The notes under the pieces: generated by a model
Databases searched by the model: none
The model's input: the letters and a program-made list of their open reading frames with translations, nothing else
What the model was told of the DNA's origin: nothing
Shown: positions 13,901 through 24,942 of the stretch, piece after piece
Numbering within the stretch: the stretch's first letter is position 1
How the letters are laid out: each line of letters opens with the position of its first letter
Translations under genes and position numbers: made by a program
Source of the DNA: Struthio camelus
Lineage: Eukaryota > Chordata > Aves > Struthioniformes > Struthionidae
Assembly: GCF_040807025.1 (NCBI RefSeq)
Contig: NC_090967.1
Span: 1,424,001-1,488,000 of the forward strand
Length of the DNA stretch: 64,000 nt
Direction of reading: 5' to 3'

Positions 13901-14998
13901 GAATAGGCTGCTTAATATGGTCCAAAAGACATCCCCAGAAGAGCAGATTAAACAGATGGAGACTTCAGAGTCCACCCTGCAACTCAGCATGGCCTTGAGG
14001 AAGTTCTAAAGCTCAGGGCACAGAAAGGGTTTGCTGCTTCCCCTAGGGTCAGCCCTCAGGGCACTCTTTCTAACACAGAATGTAGACACTGAGTTTGTCC
14101 GCAATTTTTCGCATCTTGTATTGCAGAGTAGAAGCAGCCTGGGAAATCAAGTGCTAGGTTGTTTTCTCTAAACTTGCCATTTTATCACATCATCTCCTCT
14201 TTGTCTTCCTTTAAAGGCAAGGAACTAAACATTTACAAAAGTGGATTAGAGATCTCTTAGTCAATAACAAGAGGATAAACCTGAATATAATACTGAATGT
14301 AATCAGAGTTGAGGGTCTTTTGTGTTGAGCTATTCATTTGTTTAAGAGCATATGCTGTCCAAAGCAGTATGCTTAACCTGCAGCCACCTAGGCCATGTGT
14401 AGTCAGAAGCTACCTCCTTGCCCCTCTGGGAAAAGTTAAAGAGCTTGATTTCCTGCCCCTCACTGCCTTCCAGAGCATGCCAGAGCAGCAGTATGGGTCT
14501 CCCTAGTCTTACACAGCTGTCCTCAGTCCTGGACATCTGTGATGTAGTGCTGCTTCTCAACCTGTATAGTAATTCCTAACATTTATCAGGATGACAGTTG
14601 GGATCCCACTGAGACTGAAACAAAAGAGACAGACATAATCAGTTTCTAAAGGTGACTGTATATGTAAAAGCTAAGATGACACGGTAGACATGTTTGCCAA
14701 AGGCTCGTGACTGAAATAGCACTGGGCCCTCTGTATGGGTCAGCTAGCGTTGCTTCTTGTGCAGACTTGCATGTATTTATTGCTTCACATTTACATTCTT
14801 CTGTAGATGGAAAAGGATATGAGAAGTGACACAGAAGAAAGTGACAAGGATGAAGAAAGAGAAAAGATTAGAGAAAAGGAGAAGAATGGGATCATGCATT
14901 TCAGAAATATCACAAGCAACAATTGTATCCAGAGGAATGGGTCCCAGAAGCAGAACAACAGAACTCATCTCACCAATGGCCATGCCAAGGAAAGATAG
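1935..14998 (+). CDS. CERS4: Ceramide synthase, CERS4-like, 3' seven coding exons (gene starts left of window)
   Basis: Ceramide synthases are multi-pass ER membrane enzymes that N-acylate sphingoid bases with fatty acyl-CoA. Coding exons read at 1935-1992, 4218-4268, 9476-9568, 10199-10327, 10589-10695, 11135-11291 and 14807-14998; every junction has GT-AG ends and one continuous frame. The exons encode in order [37 protein letters not shown], a segment ending LPFDVKRK, the Lag1p motif with HH and HDASD, two membrane-segment exons, and a tail starting [13 protein letters not shown]. From memory, human CERS4 has [20 protein letters not shown] and MEKDIRSDVEESD at the same places, a better match than CERS2. 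About 260 residues are present; the N-terminal exons and homeodomain-like region are outside the window. The frame is open throughout, so this copy looks functional. CERS family is nearly certain; the CERS4 assignment is strong but made without a tree. Confidence 0.85.
2624..2760 (-). repeat. CR1 LINE fragment (reverse-transcriptase region)
   Basis: The segment around 2645-2750 matches, with scattered differences, the sequence at about 23092-23200 inside the long CR1 copy (ggtcatcgatgaata, then gaacaagactggaccca). It is an internal RT fragment in antisense orientation, older than the three long CR1 copies. The rest of the intron 1993-4217 shows nothing I recognise. Confidence 0.75.
6228..6440 (-). 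repeat. CR1 LINE 3' fragment, old
   Basis: Starts with the CR1 terminal repeats in reverse (gaatcagagaatcaccgaat) and continues with diverged versions of the 3' UTR and C-terminal ORF seen in the longer copies, for example gattatctccaagaatgg and then agcctctctggggaacctg. It lies in the CERS4 intron 4269-9475. Confidence 0.8.
6915..8335 (+). mobile_element. CR1 LINE, 5'-truncated, young copy A
   Basis: CR1 is a non-LTR retrotransposon; copies are usually 5'-truncated and end in short ATTCTGTG-type repeats. Here the RT C-terminal half reads in 7019-7486 with the motifs [13 protein letters not shown] and KFADDTKVG, followed by a stop. The rest of ORF2 continues in other frames (for example 7831-8256, ending [16 protein letters not shown]). 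The 3' end is cctaaacgtttctgtgattctg near 8335. The element sits in sense orientation inside the CERS4 intron. It lacks the endonuclease half and is interrupted, so it cannot move by itself. Over the last 141 residues of ORF2 it differs from copy B at 3 positions and from copy C at 5. Confidence 0.93.
8336..9475 (+). other. CERS4 intron, no recognisable feature
   Basis: This is the remainder of the 5.2-kb intron upstream of the exon at 9476. I see only non-coding, AT-rich sequence and no repeat family that I can name. Confidence 0.5.
10199..10327 (+). CDS. CERS4: CERS4 exon carrying the Lag1p/TLC catalytic motif
   Basis: This 43-codon exon begins DFKEQIVHH and ends HDASDCFLE. In the family the adjacent histidines and the later HDxSD aspartates form the Lag1p motif required for acyl transfer; both are present. 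The acceptor is ctcattag and the donor is gtaagc, both phase 0. Human CERS4 has HDSSDYLLE at the end; here the Tyr is Cys, which I would not expect to abolish activity. Confidence 0.88.
12386..13231 (-). mobile_element. CR1 LINE, 5'-truncated, young copy B
   Basis: Reads on the minus strand, opposite to the CERS4 gene that hosts it. Its 3' end is at the left (tcacagaatcacagaatcgtttagg) and it breaks off after a cctctgaatggcagcac stretch near 13231. It contains only the last third of ORF2 (antisense frame 12467-12892, ending [16 protein letters not shown]). It is nearly identical to the homologous parts of copies A and C. The flanking intron, 11292-12385 and 13232-14806, has no feature I recognise. 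Confidence 0.92.
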
Positions 14999-15187
14999 CT
15001 ACTGTTCAACTGCTCTCTGATCTGGTCTTTAATGGATCCAGTCAACCTTCTTTAGAAACAGTTTTGCTCATTGTGTAGGTAAAAAGGAACGTGACTGCAG
15101 TATCATAGCTGAATTCCTGCTTCCTGTAAACAGAACTGTATATAGTCACTGATATTTGAAGGATATTTTTGGTCTTTCTCCAATAAA
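14807..15187 (+). CDS. CERS4: CERS4 terminal exon: acidic C-terminal tail, stop and poly(A) signal
   Basis: The coding part is 14807-14998 (63 codons plus stop TAG) after the acceptor cttctgtag. It opens with [17 protein letters not shown], the conserved acidic cytosolic tail of ceramide synthases. The serine-acidic pattern fits casein kinase 2 sites known in CERS2-6. An AATAAA at 15182-15187 lies about 185 bp past the stop and is the likely cleavage signal. Confidence 0.82.
15182..15187 (+). terminator. CERS4: Poly(A) signal of the CERS4-like gene
   Basis: A canonical AATAAA hexamer follows the stop codon by about 185 bp and is followed by a T-rich stretch. It is the first AATAAA after the stop. 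Confidence 0.6.
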
Positions 15188-17703
15188 AGTTTTCTATAGG
15201 TTGTAGCCTTGAAGCAGATAGGAAGGGATCAAAGTGGTTTTACTTGTATTAGACAGTAACATAGTTGTTAAATGTGTTAATCTTGAAAAATACTCAGAAT
15301 AGTGGATAAACTCTGGCAATGTCAAGTCTTAACTGCCTAATGTTGTTTGGAAGGAATTTGTTTAGCCTTGACCAGCCTTTGGAGGTCCTGGCCTATTGCC
15401 ACTAGTGATTATGGCTAGCAAGTAAGTGTGAGAACCTAAATCTTAATAGAGGGACACCTCTTTTGTGAAGACAAGTGACCCACACAAACTCATAAAGCTA
15501 AAATTGAGCATAGCTTTAGATAAAAGCTTTGGAAAGAGGTAGGAGAACACATTTTCTTCTCAAAGGAAATGCTGCTCTATAGCATATGATCAGTTTTGAA
15601 ATGGTATGGATCTCAGTCCCTTCTGTCATCAGCATTACTGCTGCAAAAGTAGGAGCTCCAAAACCTGGATTGCAGATAGTTCCCACCTAGATCACTGTTG
15701 GAAGAGCTGGAAAATCCAGGCAGCTGTGTCTCAACTGTCAGCTAATCCTTTAAACCTGTCTTGGAAGGAAATGCTGTCAGGAGAAGGGAGGGAACGAGAA
15801 ACCAGATATTCTAGTCGACAACCCTGATTAAGTATTCATGTTTTCACCTTCTGTAATTGGCGCAGTGGGAGATCTCTGTGGAGTCAGCTTGTAGTAAGAA
15901 AGGAATGGCTTTACCCCATCCTCAGAGGAAAAAGGATCCAGATAAGACCTGCTGAACCTTATGGAATAATGCTTTAACTTACCCTTCTTACTCTAGGGCC
16001 TTTGCCTAGACTTGTCAAGAATAAAAAGCTTAAAGCGGTACTTCATGAAGTCATGATGCAGGTGATTCAGTTCCTTTAAATGTCCTGTGAGTGTATCTTA
16101 TATCCTGTGTAGTCATGGAGACTGGATCCTATAACTGCTTAGAAGAGTTAAATTAGTGTGACATGAATTTCTGTCCTAAACAGAAATTAAACTGTAAAAC
16201 TAAAATATTAACAGATTCACTATAATGAGAGCAGGGACTTAGACTGCCATGGTCATGTAGACACTTCCCTATATATGCCTGGTAAGGGCCAATGAAAACA
16301 GAGGAACATGGACCAAGGAAACACCCGATTAAAGGAGATGGGCACATTCTTAAAATTAAGGTGCAAATGACAGTCTAAAAGGACAAGAGGCATGTGGTGG
16401 GTTTTGAACAGTACACTGAGTTCACCTAAATTGTGACTGGGAAAGATCTTTGATCTGAGTCTGTCTCTGCTCATCTTAGGTGTCAGTCAAAATACACTGG
16501 ATGATTTCAGAGGAAAAAGTGGATCCAGCACAGGTGATTCCAGGGCAGTAACATTCTGTGGAAACAGAGCATCTATTTCTGCATCATGGTTTAAATTCAT
16601 CTTTGCTGGAGATAGTTTGTCTCTGAAACCTTGGGCTAATTTGAAGTTCAGAGTAAGTGTTCTGTATACTGTTATGTGTCTTTAATCTGAGTGTACAATC
16701 TTGCCACTCCTCTGCAGGTGACAAGTGTTCAGGAGAGACAGTTGTATATCATTTTGTACTACTAAATGTAACAGTTCTTTATAAATTACTTTTGAAAGGT
16801 TTGATTGTCTCGGCTCTTTCCCATTTCTTTAACTAGCAGCAGGTACCCTGGGTAGCAATATGTTTTGTGAGGGTGGATAATAAGGGATGCATATAGGTGT
16901 CATTGCCAGGGTTGATCTACCTGCAGTGCACATTACATACCCAGGACATGCAGCCACACTAAGCCATGCCAGTAGAGAACTGCAGCTGCCTGATTTGTTT
17001 CCTCCTAGGTAAAGCTGCATTTGGCCCTGGCTAATGGGGTACTTTGGAGCACCCTTACACTAGAGCTAGGGGCAATTCAGGTTATTTGGAACTGCACGGG
17101 CAGTGGCAATTCCAAGATCGCAGCATTAGGAAGATGCTTTGAAACAGCAAGGATGAGGGAAGGAAAATGAATGTCTACTCTGCTTTCTCATGAGGTTTCA
17201 GAACTTCAAAAAGATAGAAAAGATCCAGTTTATAATATCACACACATCTCACCTGAAGAGCAGAATTCTTCCCAGAGACTGCACAATGCACTGTGGAACC
17301 AGTGCAGAGGTATATCAATCCCTGATGTACTTTATCCTTGGGGTTATGCTGTCCCCCTGAGGATGGAGATAAACTTCTGCCATGCTCATTAGGAGGAAGA
17401 TCTGTCCCTTATGAAAGGATACATCAAGGATTCAAGAGGGCTGTTGAGCTTGGTTAGAAACTACTGGTAGTAACCAGCAAACTACTTTTTAGCTGAGGTT
17501 CCAAGCATGAGAGTGATGAGTCATTGGGTCAGATCGCACTGTGAAATGTATTTTCTCACCATCAACTTCCTATGGCTTATGTATGTGTAATCCAGCTTCC
17601 TCCCCACATGGCTGCACCTTCTCTGTTTATGTCTGCTCCATTGTGGGGAAGCCTGTGAGCGCTGCAGTAGTATTTATGAATTTATTGTATCAGACACCCC
17701 CCC

Positions 17704-17726
17704 CACACACCACACACACACACACA
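17704..17726. repeat. (CA)n microsatellite
   Basis: A short CA tract follows a run of C bases at about 17695-17704. It is interrupted once. Confidence 0.85.
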
Positions 17727-18839
17727 AGAGGAACACCTCAGGAGCATCACAGCCAGCAGCACAAAGAAGCTGCTGTTTGTGAGCATATATTGTATAAAAC
17801 CTGTAGAAAGACTCAACGATGTCACGTTGTCTGCTGAATAACCCAGCAGATTAGATGGAGCACTGGGCACCGCAGCAGAATCTGAATCTCTTTCCCTTGA
17901 ATCTTTATCAGTATGCACAGGGATGGGAGGGCAGGTAGTGCAGGGGAATAGGACACTCCCAATTGCTGCCCAAGGTCGTTCCCACCACTGCAATCCATCT
18001 GGTCTTTGATAATTGGCTCTAACCAGTGCCCCAGGCCGAAGAAAAACTCCTGCTGTTTGCCCAGCTCCTGCAAAATAGCCTGCAGGAAAACCCTGCTCCA
18101 GTATTTATTTCCCAAATAACAAATCTGAATGCAGGCTTAGAAAATGAAGGTGTACATATAACTGTGGCCTCAGCCACTCCTGTCATATAAATCACATGTG
18201 AAAAGCCCTCTAGGTCCTACTGTGTATCCCATGCTGCTGAACTCATTGTCACCAGTAACAAGAGGAAGTGCTGAAGAATGCTGCTTACAGGCTTAGCCTT
18301 ACAGACCACTGCAATGTGCTGGGGATATTTGTTATGTGCCTGAGCCATTTGCACATTGACAATCCCCAAAGAAAAATTTTGCAGCTTTTACAGACTCTGC
18401 TTTCCCAGAACAGTGCATGTGTCACATAATGTCATCAAACAGCTATGGGAGAAGAGACATCCAGTACGAGGTGAGCTGTGAGACAGAGAACTTTTTTCCT
18501 GGTGCTCCCGGGCTGCTTTGCAGTGGGTGAGTGGAGGACTGGCAAAGCATGCCCCCACCCCAAGGCTAGTGTCTGGTCATCCTGGCCCAGAATCACCAGT
18601 GCTGACTGTAGTGGACATGGGCTTCTAGTGCTGGTTTGGATCTCCTGGTTTTTGGAGCAGTTTGGCTCAGTTGTTCCCTTTCCCTGACACATGTTCAGGA
18701 AACACTGGAGATCTGAGGCCACCGCATTTTTTTCATTTAGACATCTACACCCAAGGGATCCTGTACTTTATAGCTACACTTAGAAAGACAATGCTTTTCT
18801 CACTCACAGATGTACAACACGGTGCCTGCAGGCAAGGGC

Positions 18840-20640
18840 GTCCCTAAGAAGCAGCAAGGCATGATTCAAAAGGCTAAAGTCATGTCTAAACAAGGAAAAT
18901 GGAAAGTAGCAGGAACTTTGACAGATTAAATCTGAACATGCAAGTAAAGAAAGCCAAGAAATATATTGAGAAACAACTTGAAAGGCACTACCAACCCTAT
19001 CTGAAACATACCAGGAAAGGCTGTAGGAGTAATAGATAATCACAGCGTAGCAAGACCACTCAGACAAGAGCAAGCTAGAGCTGAAAAATTTCTATGAGCT
19101 GTCTGCATATGATTTCCCTGCATAGAAACTCAGAGAGTCACATACCAGACCTCTTCTTGCCAAGGCTACATCCAAGAGGATCCAATGCAACCTGAAGTGC
19201 GACAAGATGTCTTACTGCAAATGGACAGATTGAACAAAAGCAAACCTTGGTGGTATTCACTCAAGTGTCAGGAGAAAATTCACAGGAGAAAGAATTAAAC
19301 TGCAAATTGTGGAGTGTCACTTTTTTTGCTTCAAACCATGTTTTTATCAGAGAAATTTAAGGAGAGGCCAAGTGAGAATATGAGGAGCTACAGACAGCTG
19401 TAGCCTGACATCTAGACTGGTCAGACTGGTAGAAAGTATAATAGATGAGAGAATTAGTGGAAACATATGAAACTAATACTATGGGAAAGAATCCCCTTGG
19501 CATGTGTATGAGGAAATCATGCCTCACGGAGCTACTGACATTATGCAAAAGAGTCACTGAACACATACATGAGAGACAACCTGTGAATGCTACTTGGATT
19601 TACAAAGGCATTCAGAAAGGTCCCTCACCAGTAATTGTTAAAGAAATCAACCCAAGAATGTCTCAGATGGGTAAAAACTTGACCAAGAAAGGAAATTAAG
19701 GATCAGAGTCTCAGTAGTGAGTTCCCACACTGGAAGGAGGTTACCATGGGTAAAAAACAGGGATAAGTTCTGCAGCTATGAATTGTTACAGCTGAACCAG
19801 AAAGGAGGAGGAAAAGTCAAATGGCAACATTGGCTAATGATGAAATTTACTCATGGAGGGAAGGATTCTGGCTGCCTGCAAACAGTTGCAGAAGGATTCA
19901 TGGGATTGAGTAATAAAATGTAAGTGAAATTCAATATTGAGGAGTGCAACCTGGTACACATGAGAAAGTCTCCTAAGCACTGGGCTGAGTGTTACCACTT
20001 CAGAACAGTCTTGTGGAGGGGTATACTAACTTGGTGCTTAGTAACTGACGGTTAAAAATGCTAATCAGATGTTCGAAGTCATTGGGAAAGATGCAGGCAC
20101 CGAAATGAAGACAATCAGGGCCCTGAGGGCACCAATAGGCCTTAATGGCCCTGATCAACTTCTCCAGGGCCTCCACCCAAAACCTCTGTCTTTGGGTCCA
20201 GGGGCTCCACTTAAGCTCAGCCCTGGGTCCTCAGTCCCTGCCTGAGCTATGCTGTAGATGTGCTGCCCTGGATGGCAGTGTAACCACACTCAGCTCCCTG
20301 TCCCTCAGGGAGTAAATAGCCCTTGCTGTTCACTGATGGAGAATGCCATTATGGCGCTGTACAAATGCATGGTGCACCCAGATCTTGACTGCTGCCTAGT
20401 GCTCTCAGCCTTCCACAGCAAGAAGCTCACAGCCCAGTTGAAAGCTGCAGACAATGAGGAAAAGAATGATTAAAATTATGGTGTGATTTTGTGCCACAGC
20501 TGTTTAACTTGTGAGGGCTTTGCAGCCTGGAAAGGAGAAGGCTGGTAGAAAGAGGAGGCAAGAGAGAGGCCTCTGCTACCCTGCTGTTTTTGGCACCAGG
20601 AAGGGACTTTAGTCATGTGTACAATGCAGTGTAATTGAAG
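18840..20640 (+). mobile_element. Old, degraded CR1/L3-like LINE
   Basis: Pieces of a LINE ORF2 are readable on the plus strand in CR1 order: MRKSCLTELLTLCKRVTEHIHE (about 19505-19570), a VKFNIEECNLVHMRKSPKHWAEC-like stretch (about 19920-19990), then MALYKCMVHPDL (about 20366-20400). In CR1 these correspond to CLTNL...VT, the region after the FADD motif, and LYKxMVRPHLEY. Many frame changes and stops separate the pieces, so it is a fossil LINE much older than copies A to C. Boundaries are approximate. Confidence 0.6.
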
Positions 20641-22159
20641 TTAGCCACAGGCTTTGTCACCTCCTTGACACATACTAAATTACTTCTCTGTACTAGGACA
20701 TCTTACCCCACCTTCCAGCTCATGGACAGGTCAGGACAAGAAATGCTATTTCAGGTAGTTTAAAAATCACACTCATGTGATTGACTCAGAAGTGTGGAGC
20801 ATGAATGATGAAATGTTGCGCTGGGTGTCCTAGGGTGGTGGGCGTTCTGATTTAGCAGTGAGGAGGGAGTCTCACTGTTGCCTGCTTCCTGAGTCCAGAA
20901 CCTTCTGCTCATATTCTTGACAAGAATGGGACAGTCAGAGGTTTTCTGGCACTGCCAGTACTGGCTGCCACCGCAAGCTACCTGGGAAGACATGAAGGAA
21001 TCTGCAGACATACACTACCCACAGCCTCGGGACCTCTTGCTCTGCATCCCAGGTGCCCCGCTCCTGATTATTGTCTGATGCATCTTTGAAAGGTGAATGC
21101 AGCAAATCCACCTGCTCTAGGGCTGGTTGACACTGATATCTTGCAGGTTGGCTCCAGACTAATCTTTACCCACCTGCTGAGCACTAGAAAATGGACAAGG
21201 GATAGGCCCAAAGAATACTGAATCTCTCTGGTTTTCATAGTATCATGTTCAGAGCAGGTGTGAAAAGGAAGTCCCTCACTCATCCACCTCCTCTGCTGGT
21301 GGAGAGCTCTGCTCCAGTACCTCTGGACAGACCCCCAAGTGGGAACTTGCAACCTGGAATACAGGAGCTGCTAGATGTAGCAGTGTTGGGAGACCCCAGT
21401 TGAACCAAGGTTCAGCCTGATCCTAGATGACGCTCCCGTGGAGCTATGTGAGCCCCCACTCTCATCAGAAAGGCAGATGTAGGAGAAGACCATGGCATTT
21501 CTGAGGGCCCTTCCTGGAGCCCACTGTGGGACAACCCTGCTCACACCATTCCTTCCCCTTGCCTAGCTCTCCACTGCTCCTTCCTCCTAGCATCATAGAG
21601 CCCCTTTTTAATCAAGGATGATGTACTATGATACGTGAGCTATAGACATTCATCCCTACATGGCAGAGGGAAATTGTACTCCCAAGGGGAGTCTGTGGAC
21701 CGATAGGCATCTCCCCAGGACCCATGTGTGGGAATGCTGTAGGTCCTCAAGGCTCAGCGTGGCAGATATTACCATACTGGCTTGGGCATTTTTTTTTTTT
21801 CCAGAAACATAGAGGTTGGCACATCAGGAAGCACAGACTAACCCTTAGGGGGACAAAGCACTTTGACAATATCGTCCCAGGGGTACGAGGGAGACAATTA
21901 GTTAAAGTGGATCAGGATGCTGAGACAGGCACCAGCAATGCAGGGCACATCTGCAGAGATGCTACAGAAGCACTGTCCCATCTCCCCTGAGAGAGCTGGC
22001 TCCTGCCTGCTGTGCACAGCTTTGTTAGAAGTTATGACAAACTATGGGGTACAGGAAGAGACAGAATTAATTCCAGGGTCATCAGTCCTTTCTCTAGAGA
22101 TGCTGTACTTGCCCAGTTCTCTAGAAACAAGATTTTAGAAACTCGTGCCTTCTGCAAGA

Positions 22160-23912
22160 ATCACGGAATCACAGAATCACAGAATCGTTTAGGTTGGAAG
22201 GGACCTCTGGAGAGCATCTAGTCCAACCTCCCTGCTCAAGCAGGCTCACCTAGAGCATATTGCCCAGGATCACATCCAGACGGGTTTTGAGTATCTCCAG
22301 CAAAGGAGACTCCACCACCTCTCTGGGCAACCTGTTCCAATGCTCTGTCACCCTCACAGTCAAGAAGTTTTTTCTCAGGTTTAGGTGGAACCTCCTGTGG
22401 TTCAGTTTCTGCCCGTTGCCTCTTGTCCTGTCGCTGGGCACCACGGAGAAGAGATTGGCCCCATCCTCTTGACACGCCCCCTTCAGATACTTATACACGT
22501 TTATGAGATCCCGTCTCAGTCTTCTCTTCTCCAGGCTGAACAGGCCCAGCTCTCGCAGTCTTTCTTCAGAGGAGAGATGCTCCAGTCCCCTCCTCATCTT
22601 CACAGGCCTCCGCTGGACTCTCTCTCTCCAGTAGGGCCATGTCTCTCTTGGACTGGGGAGCCCAGAAGTGGACACAGTACTCCAGGTGAGGCCTCAGCAG
22701 GGCTGAGGAGAGGAGGAGGATCACCTCCCTCCACCTGCTGGCAACACTCTGCCTCATGCACCCCAGGAGACCATTGGCCTTCTTGGCCACCAGGGCACAC
22801 TGCTGCCTCATGCTTAACTTGTTGTCCACCAGCACTCCCAGCTCCTTCTCTGCAGGGCTGCTTTCCAGCAGGTCAACCCCCAGCCTGTACTGGCGCAGGG
22901 GATTCTTCCTGCCTAGGTGCAGGACCTTGCACTTGCCCTTTGTTGAACTTCAGGAGGTTCCTCTTCGCCCACCTCTCCAGCCTGTCCAGGTCCCTCTCCA
23001 TGGCAGCACAGCCTTCTGCTGTGTCAGCCAATCCTCCCCACTTTAGTATCATCAGCAAACTTGCTGAGGGTGCACTCTGTCCCTTCCTCCAGGTCATCGA
23101 TGAATACGTTGAACAAGACTGGACCCAGGACTGACCCCTGGGGGGTACCGCTAACTACAGACCTCCAACTTGACTCTGCGCCATTCACCACAACCCTCTG
23201 AGCTTGGCCATCCAGCCACTTCTCAATCCACCTCGCCAACCACTCATCCAACCCACACTTCCTCCGTTTACCTACAAGGATGTGATGGGAGACAGTGTTG
23301 GAAGCCTTGCTGAAGGTCAGGGAGACCACATCCACTGCTCTGCCCTCATCTACCCAGCCAGTCGTTCCCTCCCAGAAGGCTATCCGATTGGTCCAGCATG
23401 ATTTCCCTTTGGTGAATCTGTGCTGACTACGCCTGATCACCTTCTTGTCCTCCACATGCTTAGAGAGGACTTCCAGGAGGAGCTGTTGCATCAGCTTTCC
23501 AGGGAAGGAGGGGAGGCTGACAGGCCTGTCGTTCCCTGGCTCCTCCTTCTTGCCCTTTTGGAAGGCTGGGGTGACACTGGCTTTCTTCCAGTCCTCAGGC
23601 ACCTCTCCTGATCTCCAGGACCTTTCCAAGGTGATGGAGAGGGGCCTAGCAATAACATCTGCCAGCTCCCTCAGCACTCGTGGGTGCATCCCATCGGGGC
23701 CCGTGGATTTGTGGATGTCAAGTTTGCCCAAGTGATCTCTAACCTGATCCTCCTCCACCAAGGCAGAGTCTTCCTTTCTCCAGACGTTCTCTCTTGCCCC
23801 CAGGGTCTGGAATGCCTGAGGGCTGGCCTTAGTAGTAAAGACTGAAGCAGAGAAGGCATTCAGCAACTCTGCCTTCTCTATATCGTTCGTTATCAGGGCA
23901 CCTGGTCCTGGT
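22160..23912 (-). mobile_element. CR1 LINE, 5'-truncated, young copy C (longest)
   Basis: Minus-strand CR1 with its 3' end at the left (aatcacggaatcacagaatc). An open frame at 23866-23024 encodes 280 residues of the reverse transcriptase: [19 protein letters not shown], then [25 protein letters not shown], then [20 protein letters not shown], and KFADDTKVG with the catalytic ADD. A stop follows and the C-terminal part continues in another frame (22675-22250). The endonuclease half of ORF2 is missing, so it is not autonomous. It lies upstream of the second CERS copy, in the opposite orientation. Confidence 0.93.
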
Positions 23913-23978
23913 TTTACCCTCAGTCCTCCGGAGGTTTACCCTGAGTCCTCCTGAGATTTACTCTCAGTCCTCCTGCGA
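23913..23978. repeat. Three-unit 22-bp tandem repeat at the inner end of CR1 copy C
   Basis: Three consecutive 22-bp units begin tttaccctcagtcctcc, tttaccctgagtcctcc and tttactctcagtcctcc and differ at only a few positions. The array starts where CR1 similarity stops. Confidence 0.8.
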
Positions 23979-24813
23979 ACTGGCCAAAGCTAGTTCTGGG
24001 CTGTAGAGCCAGGCTGATATTATGTCAGAAAATGGCTGTGAAAAGTTTTGAAATGGTTCAGTCACAGGAAATAGGAAAATCTGGACATAACTGAGCCCTG
24101 CTGACCTGAATTAAGTTTGAAGGAATTGGTTCTGGCCAGGAAGAATTTTCCCCTCTCCCATGCCTGTCATCTGAGCAAGGATATCATGCTGCCTTTCACT
24201 TGTATTGCAGTCTCTCCTGCCCGCACTGTTCTGGTTCTACCTCCTGCAGCTCTCCTTCTACTGCTCACTGGTTGCCGCTCTGCCTTTTGACGTGAAAAGG
24301 AAGGTGAGTGACACCATGATGGCGCTTGGTCACCCTCCACATTGAGGGTCTCCCTTTCCACTGTCAGCCTCTGGGAGCTGGGTAGAGCTTTTTCTGCTGC
24401 CACATACACTCAAACACACATGACATGCTGACGTGAAGGCTCTCCATGCACATGCATGCACCTGACTTTAAAAGCTCTTCAGTCCACAAGGTAGTGGAGG
24501 AGTCTGGGAGAAAATTATAGGTTGTTAAGAAAGGAGTTGTGTACAAGCAGTTTTATTCATAGGAAATTTAGAAAAATCTCTTCTAGAGCTTTTGCATCTA
24601 CTTGTACCTCACTGGCATTTATCTGGGCTTTCATAAACTGTACCCGAAGGTGTTTATTCTTCTTGACCTCAGAGAGGTCCTGTTCAGAGAGGTGTAGTTC
24701 AATGGGGAGTACTGATGTTTTGTGAAGGCGTTTGCCATGTCCTAGTGAGGCAGCAACATCCAGGAATGCCAGGTCATAGTAGGACTGACACACAATCTCG
24801 CTTCTCATGCCAG

Positions 24814-24942
24814 GACTTTAAGGAACAGATCATCCACCACATCACCACCATCACCTTAATCTGCCTCTCCTACTGTGCCAGTCTCATACGGTTTGGGATG
24901 ATAGTCGTAGTGGTCCATGATGCCTCTGATTATATTTTAGAG
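24814..24942 (+). pseudogene. Pseudogene exon with intact Lag1p motif
   Basis: The exon is full length (43 codons), with acceptor atgccag and donor gtgagt. It keeps DFKEQIIHH and HDASDYILE. Compared with copy 1 the differences are mostly conservative and hydrophobic, so this part was probably under selection for some time after the duplication. Confidence 0.85.

Larger units (their letters stand above)
14999..24210. other. Intergenic region between the two CERS copies
   Basis: No host exon was recognised in this 9-kb stretch. It contains the CERS4 3' UTR, a CA microsatellite near 17.7 kb, a degraded LINE at 18.8-20.6 kb, a young CR1 at 22.2-23.9 kb and a 22-bp tandem repeat at 23.9 kb. I looked for first exons of the second CERS copy (a WRFTFY-like or PWLW-like exon) and found none. 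Confidence 0.5.

Noticed and set aside
17171-17392. 73-codon open frame considered as an upstream exon of the second CERS copy
   Set aside because: The translation has no CERS motif (no WRF, PWLW or homeodomain signature).
22385-23134. 249-codon plus-strand open frame rich in Pro and Ser, and similar frames at 12602-13162 and 7564-8121
   Set aside because: They run antisense through the CR1 copies and recur because the element recurs; they are shadows of the LINE ORF2, not host genes.
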